Shown here piece by piece: positions 46,997 to 56,021 of a stretch of 64,000 nucleotides of DNA. A program made the translations under genes and the position numbers. The notes beneath the pieces were generated by a model, which searched no databases, was not told the DNA's origin, and was given only the letters and a program-made list of their open reading frames with translations. The stretch spans positions 1-64,000 of the forward strand of contig NZ_JAMXXN010000004.1 of the NCBI RefSeq assembly GCF_024129435.1, in the 5' to 3' direction. The stretch comes from Acinetobacter lwoffii (GTDB lineage Bacteria; Pseudomonadota; Gammaproteobacteria; Pseudomonadales; Moraxellaceae). Position 1 is the stretch's first letter. Each line of letters starts with the position of its first letter.

Positions 46997-47415
46997 ATAT
47001 TTAATCTTATCCATATCTAGCCGGAAAAAAAATCAACTGCCTATTTTATAAAATATTGTTATACATTACTTTAATCAGAGCATTGAATTGATATACATCA
47101 TCGCATATAAAAATCTTTTTCAATTCAACGCTCGAACTTAATCTTATTTTTAAAATCTCCATTTTTCCTCAGCCAGAAAAACCAATGAATTGTGCAGTTC
47201 TTGTACACCATTCATTTCAGGTTTTTATTTATGTGTTCAAACAAAAAACTGGCACAGAAATAGCTTAATTTTATTGTCATCAAAGCTATGTTATGTTGCT
47301 TATAAATCAACTAAAAGGAGAATAAAAACCACAGGATAGAAAGAAATAACCAAGTGAACCGGGCCATTCAAATTTGAAGTTAAAAAATAGATACACTGCT
47401 ATTCGGAGAGCGAAC
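46997..47415. other. AT-rich non-coding region
   Basis: About 419 bases without a gene. It has an AAAGGAG sequence at 47314-47320 with no start codon behind it, and a sigma-54-like TGGCAC at 47250 that I do not consider convincing. Confidence 0.5.
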
Positions 47416-47643
47416 ATGAATAACAGCGCAAACTATGCCAAACAGATTAAAAATGCAAAACGTGGCGGTTATACCCCAACCATTGCCAAGGACATCAATA
47501 AACATAAAATTCAAAAAGCCTTGAGACTCATCGAACAGTGGAGAAGCCTCGCTCAAGAACTCAAACCTCAAATGCAGTTTGATATGGCCTTTACTTTAGA
47601 GGAATGTGCACAAGAATTAGATCGCATCCTGAAAAACAGATAA
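47416..47643 (+). CDS. Small basic hypothetical protein
   Basis: A 75-residue basic protein beginning MNNSANYAKQIKNAKRGGYTPT, with a GGAG ribosome site 7 nt before the ATG at 47416. The second half is helical and amphipathic (KIQKALRLIEQWRSLAQEL, then FTLEECAQELDRILK). No known domain; the basic helix could bind nucleic acid, which is speculation. It lies between tRNA-Ser and tRNA-Thr, a place often used for insertions, but no integrase is seen. Confidence 0.65.
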   Translation: MNNSANYAKQIKNAKRGGYTPTIAKDINKHKIQKALRLIEQWRSLAQELKPQMQFDMAFTLEECAQELDRILKNR

Positions 47644-47807
47644 ACCTTATAAACGACTCATATCCATAGCAAATCCTATGCTTTCACCCTCGCCCATATC
47701 TGCACATATGGGCCATTTCTTTGCACATAGTCAAAAACAGAACTTTTCATCCATCTGGTCAAAATAAACAAATCCTGCAGAAACTGATTGAACGGTTATT
47801 TTTTGGC

Positions 47808-47835
47808 TTGCGTGGCCAAAAAAAATCTGTAAAAT
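47808..47835 (+). promoter_or_regulatory. Promoter of the second tRNA-Thr
   Basis: TTGCGT, 16 bp, TAAAAT, ending 12 bp before the tRNA. Confidence 0.7.
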
Positions 47836-47847
47836 GCACTCCACCAT

Positions 47848-47923
<76 letters not shown>

Positions 47924-47930
47924 TATCTTA

Positions 47931-47953
47931 GCCTCGCTTTTTAGTGAGGCTTT
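47931..47953 (+). terminator. Weak terminator after tRNA-Thr
   Basis: GCCTCGCT, short loop, AGTGAGGC and TTTG, a short T tract. Confidence 0.55.
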
Positions 47954-47999
47954 GATGTTTCTGGGTTTTGGTATTTTCAGCTGAGTCTTCTTGCACTTT

Positions 48000-48848
48000 C
48001 TAGTGCTTCGATTGTGCCGTCACTTGCACATATCTCACAATCCCTTCCTGATATAATTTTCGGCATAGTTTCGCTGTCATCTGAATTTTAAAATGATCCA
48101 GTTTTGAACCTTGAGCCTGATCATCTGATGCTTTTGAATTCAAAGTCTTTTGCACATAATCAGCAAAGCCGGAAAATACCGGCTCGGACAGATCCTGAAT
48201 CTGGATATTTTTAAATTCAAAACGATCCAGACAAGCGTACAGCGCCCCAACAGACATGAGATCTTTTAAATTCACATCAGCAGATTTCAATAAAAACTGA
48301 TATTTACGCCGTTGTAAGGCATTTAAATTTTCCCAGCGCTCGGACAAAACCAGATGATGAAAACCAATCCGCGCATTTGAATTTAAAACACTGCGGACCT
48401 GCTCCAAGAATACAGGCACAGGGCTGTGATAAGCCGCATCTAGGCATAGCACCACATCAAAACGCTGGGAAAACAGCAATTCTTTTAAACGCAAAAATGA
48501 CGCCTGATAAATGGCATTCAGTTCTGGCAAATGTTGCTGAATATTAGCCACACAGGCAGCCTGCAGCTCAACCCCGGCCAGATATTGCACCTGATAATGT
48601 TGCTGCCAGTGCAGCAAGCTGGCGCCCTGACCGCAGCCCAAATCCAGCAGTTTATCTTTTGAATTTAAATTTACAGTTTGCGCAAGGTGATCGGCCAGCA
48701 TACGACAGGCAGCCGCATAATCCTGCTGACCGGCTTGCCAATACCCTAAATTGCTCCAGGGCAATTGCGCGTGATCGCCCAACACAGCGGCATCAATCGC
48801 ATACTTGTGCTGGGGAAGACGCTGACGAATTGCCTGAAGCCATTGCAT
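48000..48848 (-). CDS. Class I SAM-dependent methyltransferase
   Basis: A 282-residue protein with a Rossmann-type methyltransferase domain. SAM motif I is LLDLGCGQGASLLHW near 68, an acidic loop VELQAACVAN follows near 92, and motif IV-like VVLCLDAAYHSP lies near 133. The overall shape resembles small-molecule (sterol/tocopherol/cyclopropane-type) methyltransferases more than rRNA or DNA enzymes. It starts 3 bp after the FAD oxidoreductase stop codon, so the two are certainly translated from one message and probably act on the same substrate. That substrate is unknown. Confidence 0.85.
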   Translation of the reverse strand: MQWLQAIRQRLPQHKYAIDAAVLGDHAQLPWSNLGYWQAGQQDYAAACRMLADHLAQTVNLNSKDKLLDLGCGQGASLLHWQQHYQVQYLAGVELQAACVANIQQHLPELNAIYQASFLRLKELLFSQRFDVVLCLDAAYHSPVPVFLEQVRSVLNSNARIGFHHLVLSERWENLNALQRRKYQFLLKSADVNLKDLMSVGALYACLDRFEFKNIQIQDLSEPVFSGFADYVQKTLNSKASDDQAQGSKLDHFKIQMTAKLCRKLYQEGIVRYVQVTAQSKH

Positions 48849-48851
48849 GGA

Positions 48852-50159
48852 TTAATAACCCAGTTGCGGAGCCACCTCGACCACAGGTTTTAAACCTTGG
48901 AATGGTAAAGGTGCACCAAAAATTTCCGCAATTTTCATCGCTGAGGTCACTGCTGATTCCAGAATTGGCAAACCATCACATGACCATGAACCGCAGAAGA
49001 AGACTTTACGATTGGCATCCAGATGACGTTGCTGCAATTCCTTATTCAGTGCCACGGTATTGGCATCGACCACTGCACGCGTTAGCATCACCGATTTGAT
49101 CACTTTTTTCGGATCAATCTCGGTTACCGGACGCCAGGTCTGAAATACGGCCGACTTGCCGACCAGAGAAGGTTCAATCGAGTTAAGCCACACGGTAAAT
49201 TGCTGACGGGTAAATTTACGATCCATCATATAGCTGAGTACGGCCCAGTCTTTACGCTTTGGCGGCATCACGCTGGCATCGGTATGGATGACCAGTTCAC
49301 CCTGTTCGAATTTGAATTTCTTCAATAATTCAATTTCACTGGCAAACTGTTCTGGATCCAGGAACTCCTCAATTTTGGTGGTCGGTGTCGCGACAATCAC
49401 CCGGTCAAACAGTTTTGAATAACCGGCCGCATTTTCAACTTTGACCTGATCGCCCTGCTCTTGTACCAGTGTAATTGCTGAACCGTCTTCAATATGAATG
49501 CCTTCAATCAGCTTGTCGACCAGTGCCGGTGTACCGCCTTGCAGACGCAGTAAAGCATCACCATCGGTCAGTTGGCGCAGGAAAATCAACAACGGTTTAG
49601 CTGGCCATTCACCAATAGTTTTCGGATTACAGGTACAAATGGTATATAACACCGGCATCACCGCACCATGCCAGAATACTTCTTCAATCTCGTTGCGGTT
49701 GATAAATTCTGCCAGGCTGATGTCCTGATTTTTCGATTTAAAGAATTTGGTCAATGCAACTTTTAACTGCAACAGGCCTTTGACCAGACGCCAGCCATAT
49801 TGTTGCAGGCCTTTCCGGTTATTGATGATCGGGATATTGCCAATTCGGCTACGCGATGTGGTCAGCCAGGTTTCAGTTTTATCTTCAAATAACCAGCTGC
49901 AGGCCATATAGGTCCGCACCGGATAAGTTTTAATGCCCAGATGTGTGGCTAGACTCAGGGTGTTTTTCCACAGATAGGGGTTCATCACACGTAAAGGTGC
50001 GTCAATCAGGCCCCCTTCAAATTCAAGGCTATGACTGTCCATGCCGCGACCTGGAAGTGCTTCAAAAATCGTGATGTGATGCCCTGCGTCCTGGAGAATT
50101 CTGGCTGTAGCCAGTCCGGCCATGCCACTACCAATTACTGCGATATCCAAACTGATCAT
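48852..50159 (-). CDS. FAD-dependent oxidoreductase (flavin amine oxidase / protoporphyrinogen oxidase-like)
   Basis: A 435-residue flavoprotein. The N-terminal dinucleotide-binding fold is AVIGSGMAGLATARIL near 8 followed by HITIFEALPGRGMDS, where amine-oxidase-family members have E-x(3)-GGR. The C-terminal FAD segment is RKVFFCGSWSCDGLPILESAVTSAMKIA near 390. The middle domain resembles desaturase/amine oxidase relatives that often sit next to lipid-modifying methyltransferases. It is first in a two-gene operon with the methyltransferase. A role in lipid or isoprenoid modification is an inference from that pairing only. Confidence 0.82.
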   Translation of the reverse strand: MISLDIAVIGSGMAGLATARILQDAGHHITIFEALPGRGMDSHSLEFEGGLIDAPLRVMNPYLWKNTLSLATHLGIKTYPVRTYMACSWLFEDKTETWLTTSRSRIGNIPIINNRKGLQQYGWRLVKGLLQLKVALTKFFKSKNQDISLAEFINRNEIEEVFWHGAVMPVLYTICTCNPKTIGEWPAKPLLIFLRQLTDGDALLRLQGGTPALVDKLIEGIHIEDGSAITLVQEQGDQVKVENAAGYSKLFDRVIVATPTTKIEEFLDPEQFASEIELLKKFKFEQGELVIHTDASVMPPKRKDWAVLSYMMDRKFTRQQFTVWLNSIEPSLVGKSAVFQTWRPVTEIDPKKVIKSVMLTRAVVDANTVALNKELQQRHLDANRKVFFCGSWSCDGLPILESAVTSAMKIAEIFGAPLPFQGLKPVVEVAPQLGY

Positions 50160-50398
50160 CCGTCATTGAAAAACTACAGAAATTATGTACCATGCGCCAA
50201 TCAAACAGGTTATTAAAATCTTCCAGAATATATGTTTTTCGTAAAGGCCTTTTTGTTCAATTTCACCTGCTTTTTATTCATTTTTCTGCCTTAGTTAAAA
50301 TTCCATCAAATCTAAGATTTTATTCATATTTTTATCTAAAAACTTGAAAATTCGCTTTAAAAACAAATAATTTAATTAACCATTTTTATAATCCTTGG

Positions 50399-50427
50399 TT
50401 GACAAATACTTTTTAAATACCTATGAT
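50399..50427 (+). promoter_or_regulatory. Strong promoter of the small RNA candidate
   Basis: A consensus -35 TTGACA, exactly 17 bp, and TATGAT. Confidence 0.8.
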
Positions 50428-50433
50428 TCGCAG

Positions 50434-50560
50434 CATAAGAAAACCATAAATTCATCCGGTTCCATTCAGATGCGTTTATGCGAAAATTGTTTAAAACGAC
50501 AAGAAACTACAGCGCCTTATAAAATAAAAGCCTCTGCGAAAGCAGAGGCTTCTTTGTTTT
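50434..50560 (+). ncRNA. Candidate small RNA
   Basis: A transcript of about 125 nt predicted from the consensus promoter at 50399 to a terminator with perfect stem AAGCCTCTGC / GCAGAGGCTT and GAAA tetraloop (50528-50551), followed by CTTTGTTTT. An ATG at 50471 opens MRLCENCLKRQ, which reads through the terminator and has no ribosome site, so the RNA itself is the likely product. Family unknown. Confidence 0.65.
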
Positions 50561-50720
50561 CAGGCCTAGTCAATCATGCAGCAGGGTATTGCGCTTACTT
50601 GATTGCCTCGCATAAGCCGCTTAAAAAGCATAGAGTGCAATTCCTCAATTCTCATTTTGTTCTCAAATAGAAATCAAATGGCATGATGTTTTTGTCTAGA
50701 ATTCATAAATCTCTAAACTA

Positions 50721-50757
50721 AAAAAATAAAAAATCCAGCAACTTGTGCTGGATTTTT
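50721..50757 (-). terminator. ahpC terminator
   Basis: On the minus strand AAATCCAGCA, 5-nt loop, TGCTGGATTT and T run. Confidence 0.88.
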
Positions 50758-50780
50758 TGCTTCAAAGAACTAGGTTTGAA

Positions 50781-51344
50781 TTAGATTTTACCCACCAGGT
50801 CGATTGATGGAGCAAGTGTTGCTTCACCTTCTTTCCATTTTGCCGGACAAACTTCACCTGGGTGCGCATGTACATATTGTGCAGCTTTCACTTTACGCAG
50901 AAGCTCTTGTGCATCACGGCCGATACCACCCGCGTTGATTTCAATGATCTGGATTTTACCTTCTGGATCAATCACGAAAGTACCACGATCTGCCAAACCC
51001 TCAGCTTCAATCAGTACTTCGAAGTTTTTAGACAAAGTCCAGGTTGGATCACCAATCAATGGATACTGGATTTTACCAATCACGTCAGAGGTATCATGCC
51101 AAGCTTTATGAGTGAAATGAGTATCGGTAGACACGCCATAGATTTCTACACCCATTTTCTGGAATTCAGCATACTGATCAGCAAGATCGCCTAATTCAGT
51201 TGGACAAACAAAGGTAAAATCTGCAGGATAGAAAAACACCACTGACCATTTACCTTTCAGGTCTTGCTCAGAAACTTCGATGAACTGACCATTGTGGTAA
51301 GCAGTTGCATTGAATGGTTTGATTTCAGTATTGATTAAACTCAT
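50781..51344 (-). CDS. ahpC: Alkyl hydroperoxide reductase, peroxiredoxin subunit
   Basis: Reduces H2O2 and organic peroxides in the cytoplasm. The 187-residue typical 2-Cys peroxiredoxin has the peroxidatic Cys in [12 protein letters not shown] near 46 and the resolving Cys in [10 protein letters not shown] near 165. AGAGGAAA precedes the ATG. It is transcribed alone; the AhpF reductase is not adjacent. Control by a peroxide sensor is expected from the family, but no convincing OxyR site was found. Confidence 0.97.
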   Translation of the reverse strand: MSLINTEIKPFNATAYHNGQFIEVSEQDLKGKWSVVFFYPADFTFVCPTELGDLADQYAEFQKMGVEIYGVSTDTHFTHKAWHDTSDVIGKIQYPLIGDPTWTLSKNFEVLIEAEGLADRGTFVIDPEGKIQIIEINAGGIGRDAQELLRKVKAAQYVHAHPGEVCPAKWKEGEATLAPSIDLVGKI

Positions 51345-51659
51345 GAGATATTTCCTCTAGCTTATTTCTGGGATTGCTTATCTTGTGAAGCTAGAATACG
51401 AAAAATTTCAAAATAGGTAAAACCGCAAGTTTTTATAAAAATGATCGCTTTTTTAGATCATCAGTTTCTATCAGTATTGTTCATCTTATTTGTTTTCTCG
51501 ATGTAGAGCTGTTCTGATCAAAATAACGCCATGCTTTAACACTTCTTAATATTTTAATAAATCATGGGCTTATACAAACTTAATACCAATCTTCAAGACA
51601 TAAAAAACCCACCGTATTCAGGTGGGTTTTAATGATGATTTACCTTTTTGACCTACATC
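51345..51659. other. Region between ahpC and ssb
   Basis: About 315 bases. It contains the upstream region of ahpC with the inverted repeat ATGATC / GATCAT (9-nt centre, 51441-51461) and the ssb terminator at its right end. No gene seen. Confidence 0.5.
51602..51631 (-). terminator. ssb terminator
   Basis: On the minus strand AAACCCACC, loop, GGTGGGTTT and T run. Confidence 0.87.
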
Positions 51660-52247
51660 TCAAAATGGTAAGTCATCATCTAGATCTGCTGCAGGTGCTG
51701 CTGTTGGAGCAGGTGCAGATTTTGGCGCAAAACCACTCGGGTTATTGTTGCCATAACCGCCGCCCTGGTTGTTGTTAAAACCGCCTTGCTGTGGTGCTGA
51801 ACCATAACCTGATTGCGGGTTATTGCCATAACCGCCCTGGTTGTTGTTCGCCTGATTATTGTTATTAAAGCGTGGCTGGTTAAAGCTGCTCTCGCCCTGA
51901 TCATTTTGAGGACGGCTAGAGTCTAGCATCTGCATTTGCTCACCACGGATTTCTGTCGTATAGCGTTCCTGACCATTCTGGTCAGTCCACTGACGGGTAC
52001 GTAATGAACCTTCAATATATACTTTAGAACCTTTACGCAGATATTGCTGCGCAATTTCGCCTAAACGGTTATGCAACACGATACGGTGCCATTCCGTTTG
52101 TTCTTTACGTTCACCGGTACTTTTATCTGTCCACGAATCGCTGGTTGCGATCGAGAATTGAGTGAGAGAGCCACCATTTGCAAAAGTTTTGGTTTCCGGA
52201 TCTTTACCCAAAGTACCCACTAAAATAACTTTATTTACACCACGCAT
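51660..52247 (-). CDS. ssb: Single-stranded DNA-binding protein
   Basis: Coats single-stranded DNA in replication, repair and recombination. The 195-residue protein has an N-terminal OB fold (about 1-108) starting [18 protein letters not shown] with [14 protein letters not shown] and [14 protein letters not shown] long disordered linker very rich in Asn, Gly and Gln follows (about 115-180), then the conserved acidic tip DLDDDLPF that binds partner proteins. It is divergently placed only with respect to non-coding DNA; the yajR-type gene lies 51 bp away on the same strand. Confidence 0.97.
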   Translation of the reverse strand: MRGVNKVILVGTLGKDPETKTFANGGSLTQFSIATSDSWTDKSTGERKEQTEWHRIVLHNRLGEIAQQYLRKGSKVYIEGSLRTRQWTDQNGQERYTTEIRGEQMQMLDSSRPQNDQGESSFNQPRFNNNNQANNNQGGYGNNPQSGYGSAPQQGGFNNNQGGGYGNNNPSGFAPKSAPAPTAAPAADLDDDLPF

Positions 52248-52298
52248 TTGCCGTTTACTTCCTATATATTTCTGTATTTTACTTTATAAGAGTTATGC

Positions 52299-53663
52299 TT
52301 AAATGGCTACCTCTTTACCCAACAAGTGCGTTAATTGTTGTCGCGAAGCATCATCAATCTGCTGTTTATCGACTTTTACATATGCAACTTGCTGTTCAGA
52401 CATCACCACGACCTCTTCAATACCACGAATCGCCAAAAGCTGAGAAGTCCATTCGTCAGTTTGTCTGCTTTCCGGCAAACGCAACACCAGCGATGACAGA
52501 TAACGTGGCTGTGCCAGGCCAAAACTCATCAGCAGCCAGATGATCGCGATCCCTGTCAGAATACTCCAGCCCATCGAGGTATTGTTCAGCAGTAACAATT
52601 GTCCGCCAATCATACCGCCAAAGAAAGCTCCTAAAAACTGGCTACTGGCATTCACGCCCATAGCGGTGGCTTTGGACTGAATCGGTGCCGCTTTCGACAA
52701 CCAAGACGGCAACAGGGCTTCCATCACATTAAAGGCAATGAAGAACAACCCTAAACCAATCAGCAAGACATATTTGGATTCAAAACCAAATGCCATCACC
52801 ATTAGACCCAGAATAATGCCAGTAATGGCCACCAGAAAAATCGCGCGCATTTTGTGATATTTTTCTGCCAGGATAATACTTGGAAAAGCAAAAAACAGGC
52901 TCAGTACCAACAGCGGCAAATATACCCAGCCATGGCTAGAAAGTGGCAGATCAGCAAATTCGATCAGCTGCGAAGGTACATAGATAAACATCGCAGTGAG
53001 CAATAAATGCAGGGTAAAGACCGACACATGCAGACGATTCAGATCCCCGATTTTGATCACCTGTTTCAGCTGAGCCAGATAACCTTGCTGAAAGTTTTTA
53101 TGATGCCGCGTGACTTTCGGCACCATCAGCAGCATGGCAATCGCCGCCAGGCCCATCACCGTAGTCACCCAGAATAATCCCGAGATGCCCACCAGACCCG
53201 TTAGCCAAGGCCCCAAACTAAAAGCCACCACAAAAGACAGGCCGATACTCATGCCCATCATTGCCATGGCTTTCATGCGGTTTTCTTCACGGGTGACATC
53301 TGCCAGCAGTGCCATCACCACAGCAGATACCGCACCACCACCAGCAATCGCACGGCCGATAATGACACCATAAATGGTGTCCGACATGGCCGCAATTGCA
53401 CCACCCAGCGCAAATAAGAGCAGCCCTAAAACCACCAGCGGCTTACGGCTATAACGGTCCGCAATCAGGCTGAATGGAATCTGTAACAGTGCCTGGGTCA
53501 GACCATAGACCCCGACCGCCAAACCGATCAGTGCAGGTGTCGCATATTGATATGCCTGCCCTGCCACCGAAAACACCGGGATAATCATAAACAACCCCAG
53601 CATGCGCAGTGCAAAAATACTGCTCAGGGCAAAGGTTGAACGACGTTCTAAAGCATTCATCAT
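52299..53663 (-). CDS. YajR-type MFS transporter with C-terminal YAM domain
   Basis: A 454-residue inner-membrane transporter with 12 membrane helices. The motif A loop is LIADRYSRKPLV near 63, preceded by GVYGLTQALLQIPF, and motif C-like GLSFVVAFSLGPWLTG lies near 140. Unlike most MFS proteins it has a C-terminal soluble domain (about 385-454) with GIEEVVVMSEQQVAYVKVD, the ferredoxin-like YAM domain known from E. coli YajR, which has the same length. Substrate unknown. Two adjacent ATG codons (53663, 53660) can serve as start. Confidence 0.88.
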   Translation of the reverse strand: MMNALERRSTFALSSIFALRMLGLFMIIPVFSVAGQAYQYATPALIGLAVGVYGLTQALLQIPFSLIADRYSRKPLVVLGLLLFALGGAIAAMSDTIYGVIIGRAIAGGGAVSAVVMALLADVTREENRMKAMAMMGMSIGLSFVVAFSLGPWLTGLVGISGLFWVTTVMGLAAIAMLLMVPKVTRHHKNFQQGYLAQLKQVIKIGDLNRLHVSVFTLHLLLTAMFIYVPSQLIEFADLPLSSHGWVYLPLLVLSLFFAFPSIILAEKYHKMRAIFLVAITGIILGLMVMAFGFESKYVLLIGLGLFFIAFNVMEALLPSWLSKAAPIQSKATAMGVNASSQFLGAFFGGMIGGQLLLLNNTSMGWSILTGIAIIWLLMSFGLAQPRYLSSLVLRLPESRQTDEWTSQLLAIRGIEEVVVMSEQQVAYVKVDKQQIDDASRQQLTHLLGKEVAI

Positions 53664-53816
53664 AAATTATGGCGATTGGGTTAATTAATCTGGAGCCCAG
53701 ATTATAGGACATTCAGCTCATTAATAAGACATGAATTTTATTTGAAATAAAGATGATGCCGATCTAAAAACAAAAAAGCGCAGCCGGAGCTACGCTTTTC
53801 ATTCAGGGACAGTGCT

Positions 53817-54905
53817 TTATTTGTCTAAAGCCGCCTGACGCTTTTTGTATTGAATCGAGGCAAATACTGCCCAGACAATAAAGGCTACACCGATCAGACC
53901 GGTTACCACTTCTGGCACATGCAGACCGGTTCCGCTGGCAATCATAATGAAAGCCAGTGCACCGATGGCATAATGCGCACCATGTTCCAGATAGATATAG
54001 GCATCCAATGTGCCCTGCTCAACCAGATAAATCGTCATTGAACGGACAAAGATCGCACCAATTGCCAGACCCAGCATGATGATGACCACGTCTGAGGTAA
54101 TCGCAAAGGCACCGATCACGCCATCAAAACTGAAGGAAGCATCCAGGACTTCTAAATAGAGGAAACCACCAATACCGGCTTTCACTACACCGGTCGGTAC
54201 GCCATTTTCATCATGACGAATCGCATTACCTTCTTCATCGACTTCCGGTTCACCACCGAGCATATGACTCAGAACCTGTACACCGATATAAATTACGATG
54301 CCCCAGATCCCGGCCATAGTCACTGCCAGACGCTTGGCTTCATCGACATTGGCTGCCATAATTAACAAGGCTACCAGTGCGATAAACACCGACATCGCCG
54401 GTACATTGGCCAGATTGGACAGACGGCGTTCCACCCGTCTGAACCAATGCGTGTCTTTTTCTTCATCCAGGAAGAAGTTCAGGAATACCATCAACAGGAA
54501 AGCACCACCAAAAGCAGCAATTTCAGGATGATGTGCCATTAAACGTGCTGAATATTCTTTCGGATCATTCAGGGCCAGACGTACTACTTCCATAAAGCCC
54601 AGGTCTGCAGTCACTGCAACAATGACCACCGGGAAGATCAAACGCATCCCGAAGACTGCAATCAGAATACCGACTGTCAGAAACAGCATTTTCCAGAAAT
54701 GATCCCAACCCCGTAGGACTGAGGCATTGACAACCGCGTTATCAAAAGACAACGACACTTCCATAATCGCCAGAATAGCGGTGATGGTTAGCGCTGTGAG
54801 CATGGTTTGCAGGCCTGCGTCAGGACCATGGGTATAACCCCAATACGCAGACAAACCAAGACACACGATCGAAAATGCAATCGAGAAACCAAAATGTTTC
54901 AACAT
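53817..54905 (-). CDS. DUF475 / TerC-like integral membrane protein
   Basis: A 362-residue inner-membrane protein with about nine hydrophobic helices. It carries the two related acidic membrane motifs of the TerC superfamily: EVSLSFDNAVVNA near 50 and EVLDASFSFDGVIGAF near 250. A charged loop with EEKDTHWFRRVERRLSN lies near 150. TerC proteins are linked to manganese export and tellurite resistance; DUF475 members are close relatives of unknown substrate. The ATG at 54905 is preferred over a TTG two codons earlier. Confidence 0.87.
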   Translation of the reverse strand: MLKHFGFSIAFSIVCLGLSAYWGYTHGPDAGLQTMLTALTITAILAIMEVSLSFDNAVVNASVLRGWDHFWKMLFLTVGILIAVFGMRLIFPVVIVAVTADLGFMEVVRLALNDPKEYSARLMAHHPEIAAFGGAFLLMVFLNFFLDEEKDTHWFRRVERRLSNLANVPAMSVFIALVALLIMAANVDEAKRLAVTMAGIWGIVIYIGVQVLSHMLGGEPEVDEEGNAIRHDENGVPTGVVKAGIGGFLYLEVLDASFSFDGVIGAFAITSDVVIIMLGLAIGAIFVRSMTIYLVEQGTLDAYIYLEHGAHYAIGALAFIMIASGTGLHVPEVVTGLIGVAFIVWAVFASIQYKKRQAALDK

Positions 54906-55127
54906 ACACAACGACCTTGGATAAATTAAATAAATGTATGGCTGCGAGAGAGCAGCTATACGAATAGGAAAAGTTAAGCTAATTATGAAACTTTTAGCGC
55001 ATAAACCAAAGCACTTCCTGAGCTGTTTTATCTTATTTTCTGTTTTTAAAATTTGCCGATCTTTTAAACAGCCCGATCTTTGCTATAGTGCCGCATGGTT
55101 TAACTTGAACTGCGAAGGATTTTCAGC

Positions 55128-55799
55128 ATGAGTTTTTCACAAGAGGTATGGCAACGTAATCTCGGACTTTATCAGAAGACCCTGGCCCTGCCCTTTAATC
55201 AGCAACTGGCGCAAGGTACTTTAAGCCGTGAAGCCTTTAGTCATTATGTGATTCAGGATGCCCATTATTTACTGGCCTATGGCCGTGCACTGGCCGTGTG
55301 TGCCGCCAAAGCTTTTGAAGCGGACGATGTAATCCAGTTTGCCGAGGCAGCCAAAATAGCGATTGTGGTGGAACGTAGCCTGCATGATGGCTTTATGCAA
55401 GATTTTGGCATTAGCAAAGAGCAGTTTGAAAATACCCCGCTGACTTTGGCGTGTCATCACTATACCTCTTATCTGACTTCGACCGCCTGGTCGGAAAGCT
55501 ACCCGGTGGTGCTGGCCTCGTTGCTGCCTTGTTTCTGGATTTATGCCGAAGTTGGCAAAGATATTGTCGACAACTCTGCGCCGAATAATCCGTATCAGGC
55601 TTGGGTGGATACCTATTCAGGAGAAGAATTCCACACTGCGGTGCGGAATGTGATTGCGACCGTTGACCGTGTTGCGGCGCGTGTTGATGCCGATACACTA
55701 GAAAAAATGCATGCAGCTTATACGCATGCGGCCCGTCTGGAATGGTTGTTCTGGGACAGTGCCTTTGAGCAACGCCAGTGGCCTGGTCTGGATGAATAA
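55128..55799 (+). CDS. tenA: TenA-family aminopyrimidine aminohydrolase / thiaminase II
   Basis: Salvages degraded thiamine by hydrolysing aminopyrimidine compounds. The 223-residue all-helical protein fits the family length. It has SREAFSHYVIQDAHYLLAYGRAL near 31 (active-site Asp/Tyr region), the Cys segment LTLACHHYTSYL near 106, LPCFWIYAEVGK near 134 and the C-terminal HAARLEWLFWDSAFEQRQW with the catalytic Glu. An extended -10 TGCTATAGT lies 38 bp upstream. No thiamine-pyrophosphate riboswitch was seen in the short leader. Confidence 0.92.
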   Translation: MSFSQEVWQRNLGLYQKTLALPFNQQLAQGTLSREAFSHYVIQDAHYLLAYGRALAVCAAKAFEADDVIQFAEAAKIAIVVERSLHDGFMQDFGISKEQFENTPLTLACHHYTSYLTSTAWSESYPVVLASLLPCFWIYAEVGKDIVDNSAPNNPYQAWVDTYSGEEFHTAVRNVIATVDRVAARVDADTLEKMHAAYTHAARLEWLFWDSAFEQRQWPGLDE

Positions 55800-55810
55800 G
55801 ACGGACGAAT

Positions 55811-55841
55811 AAAAAAAGCCCTGTTTAAGACAGGGCTTTTT
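55811..55841 (+). terminator. tenA terminator
   Basis: AAAAAGCCCTGT, 5-nt loop, ACAGGGCTTTTT. Confidence 0.9.
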
Positions 55842-55968
55842 GGTTATAGCTGATCAAAAAATTTCTACTGTCATAAACCGATCATAAAAACGGCTTAGTC
55901 TGAAAAAAACAAGGATAGAACTGGCCGGTACGCTAGACCTAGCTATAAGCCCCAAATTGCCGAACAAT

Positions 55969-55989
55969 AATTGAGAATAATTATCAATT
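55969..55989. promoter_or_regulatory. Fur box
   Basis: AATTGAGAATAATTATCAATT is a near-perfect palindrome. Its core TGAGAATAATTATCA (55972-55986) matches the Fur 7-1-7 consensus TGATAATNATTATCA at all but one position. It lies 36 bp before the next start codon. Confidence 0.8.
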
Positions 55990-56021
55990 AATAAAATCAA
56001 TCCCGGAAAGAGGCAGATGAT

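Larger units (their letters stand above)
50160..50780. other. Non-coding region holding a small RNA candidate
   Basis: About 620 bases. The left 240 are AT-rich with nothing recognised. The centre holds a promoter and terminator pair (see 50399-50560). The right end has the ahpC terminator. A 91-codon frame across the centre (50395-50670) runs through the terminator and is rejected as a gene. Confidence 0.6.

Noticed and set aside
47250-47266. Sigma-54-like promoter TGGCAC-N-TAGC upstream of the 47416 gene.
   Set aside because: The -12 element is not canonical, the site is about 150 bp from the start codon, and no enhancer-binding protein or supporting context is present.
50395-50670. A 91-codon frame with a CENC motif downstream of a strong promoter.
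   Set aside because: It reads through a perfect intrinsic terminator, has no ribosome site and its codon use is poor. The region is better explained as a small RNA.
51441-51461. OxyR-type operator upstream of ahpC (ATGATC / GATCAT).
   Set aside because: The repeat does not match the ATAG-N7-CTAT tetramer spacing of OxyR, so only a generic inverted repeat can be stated.
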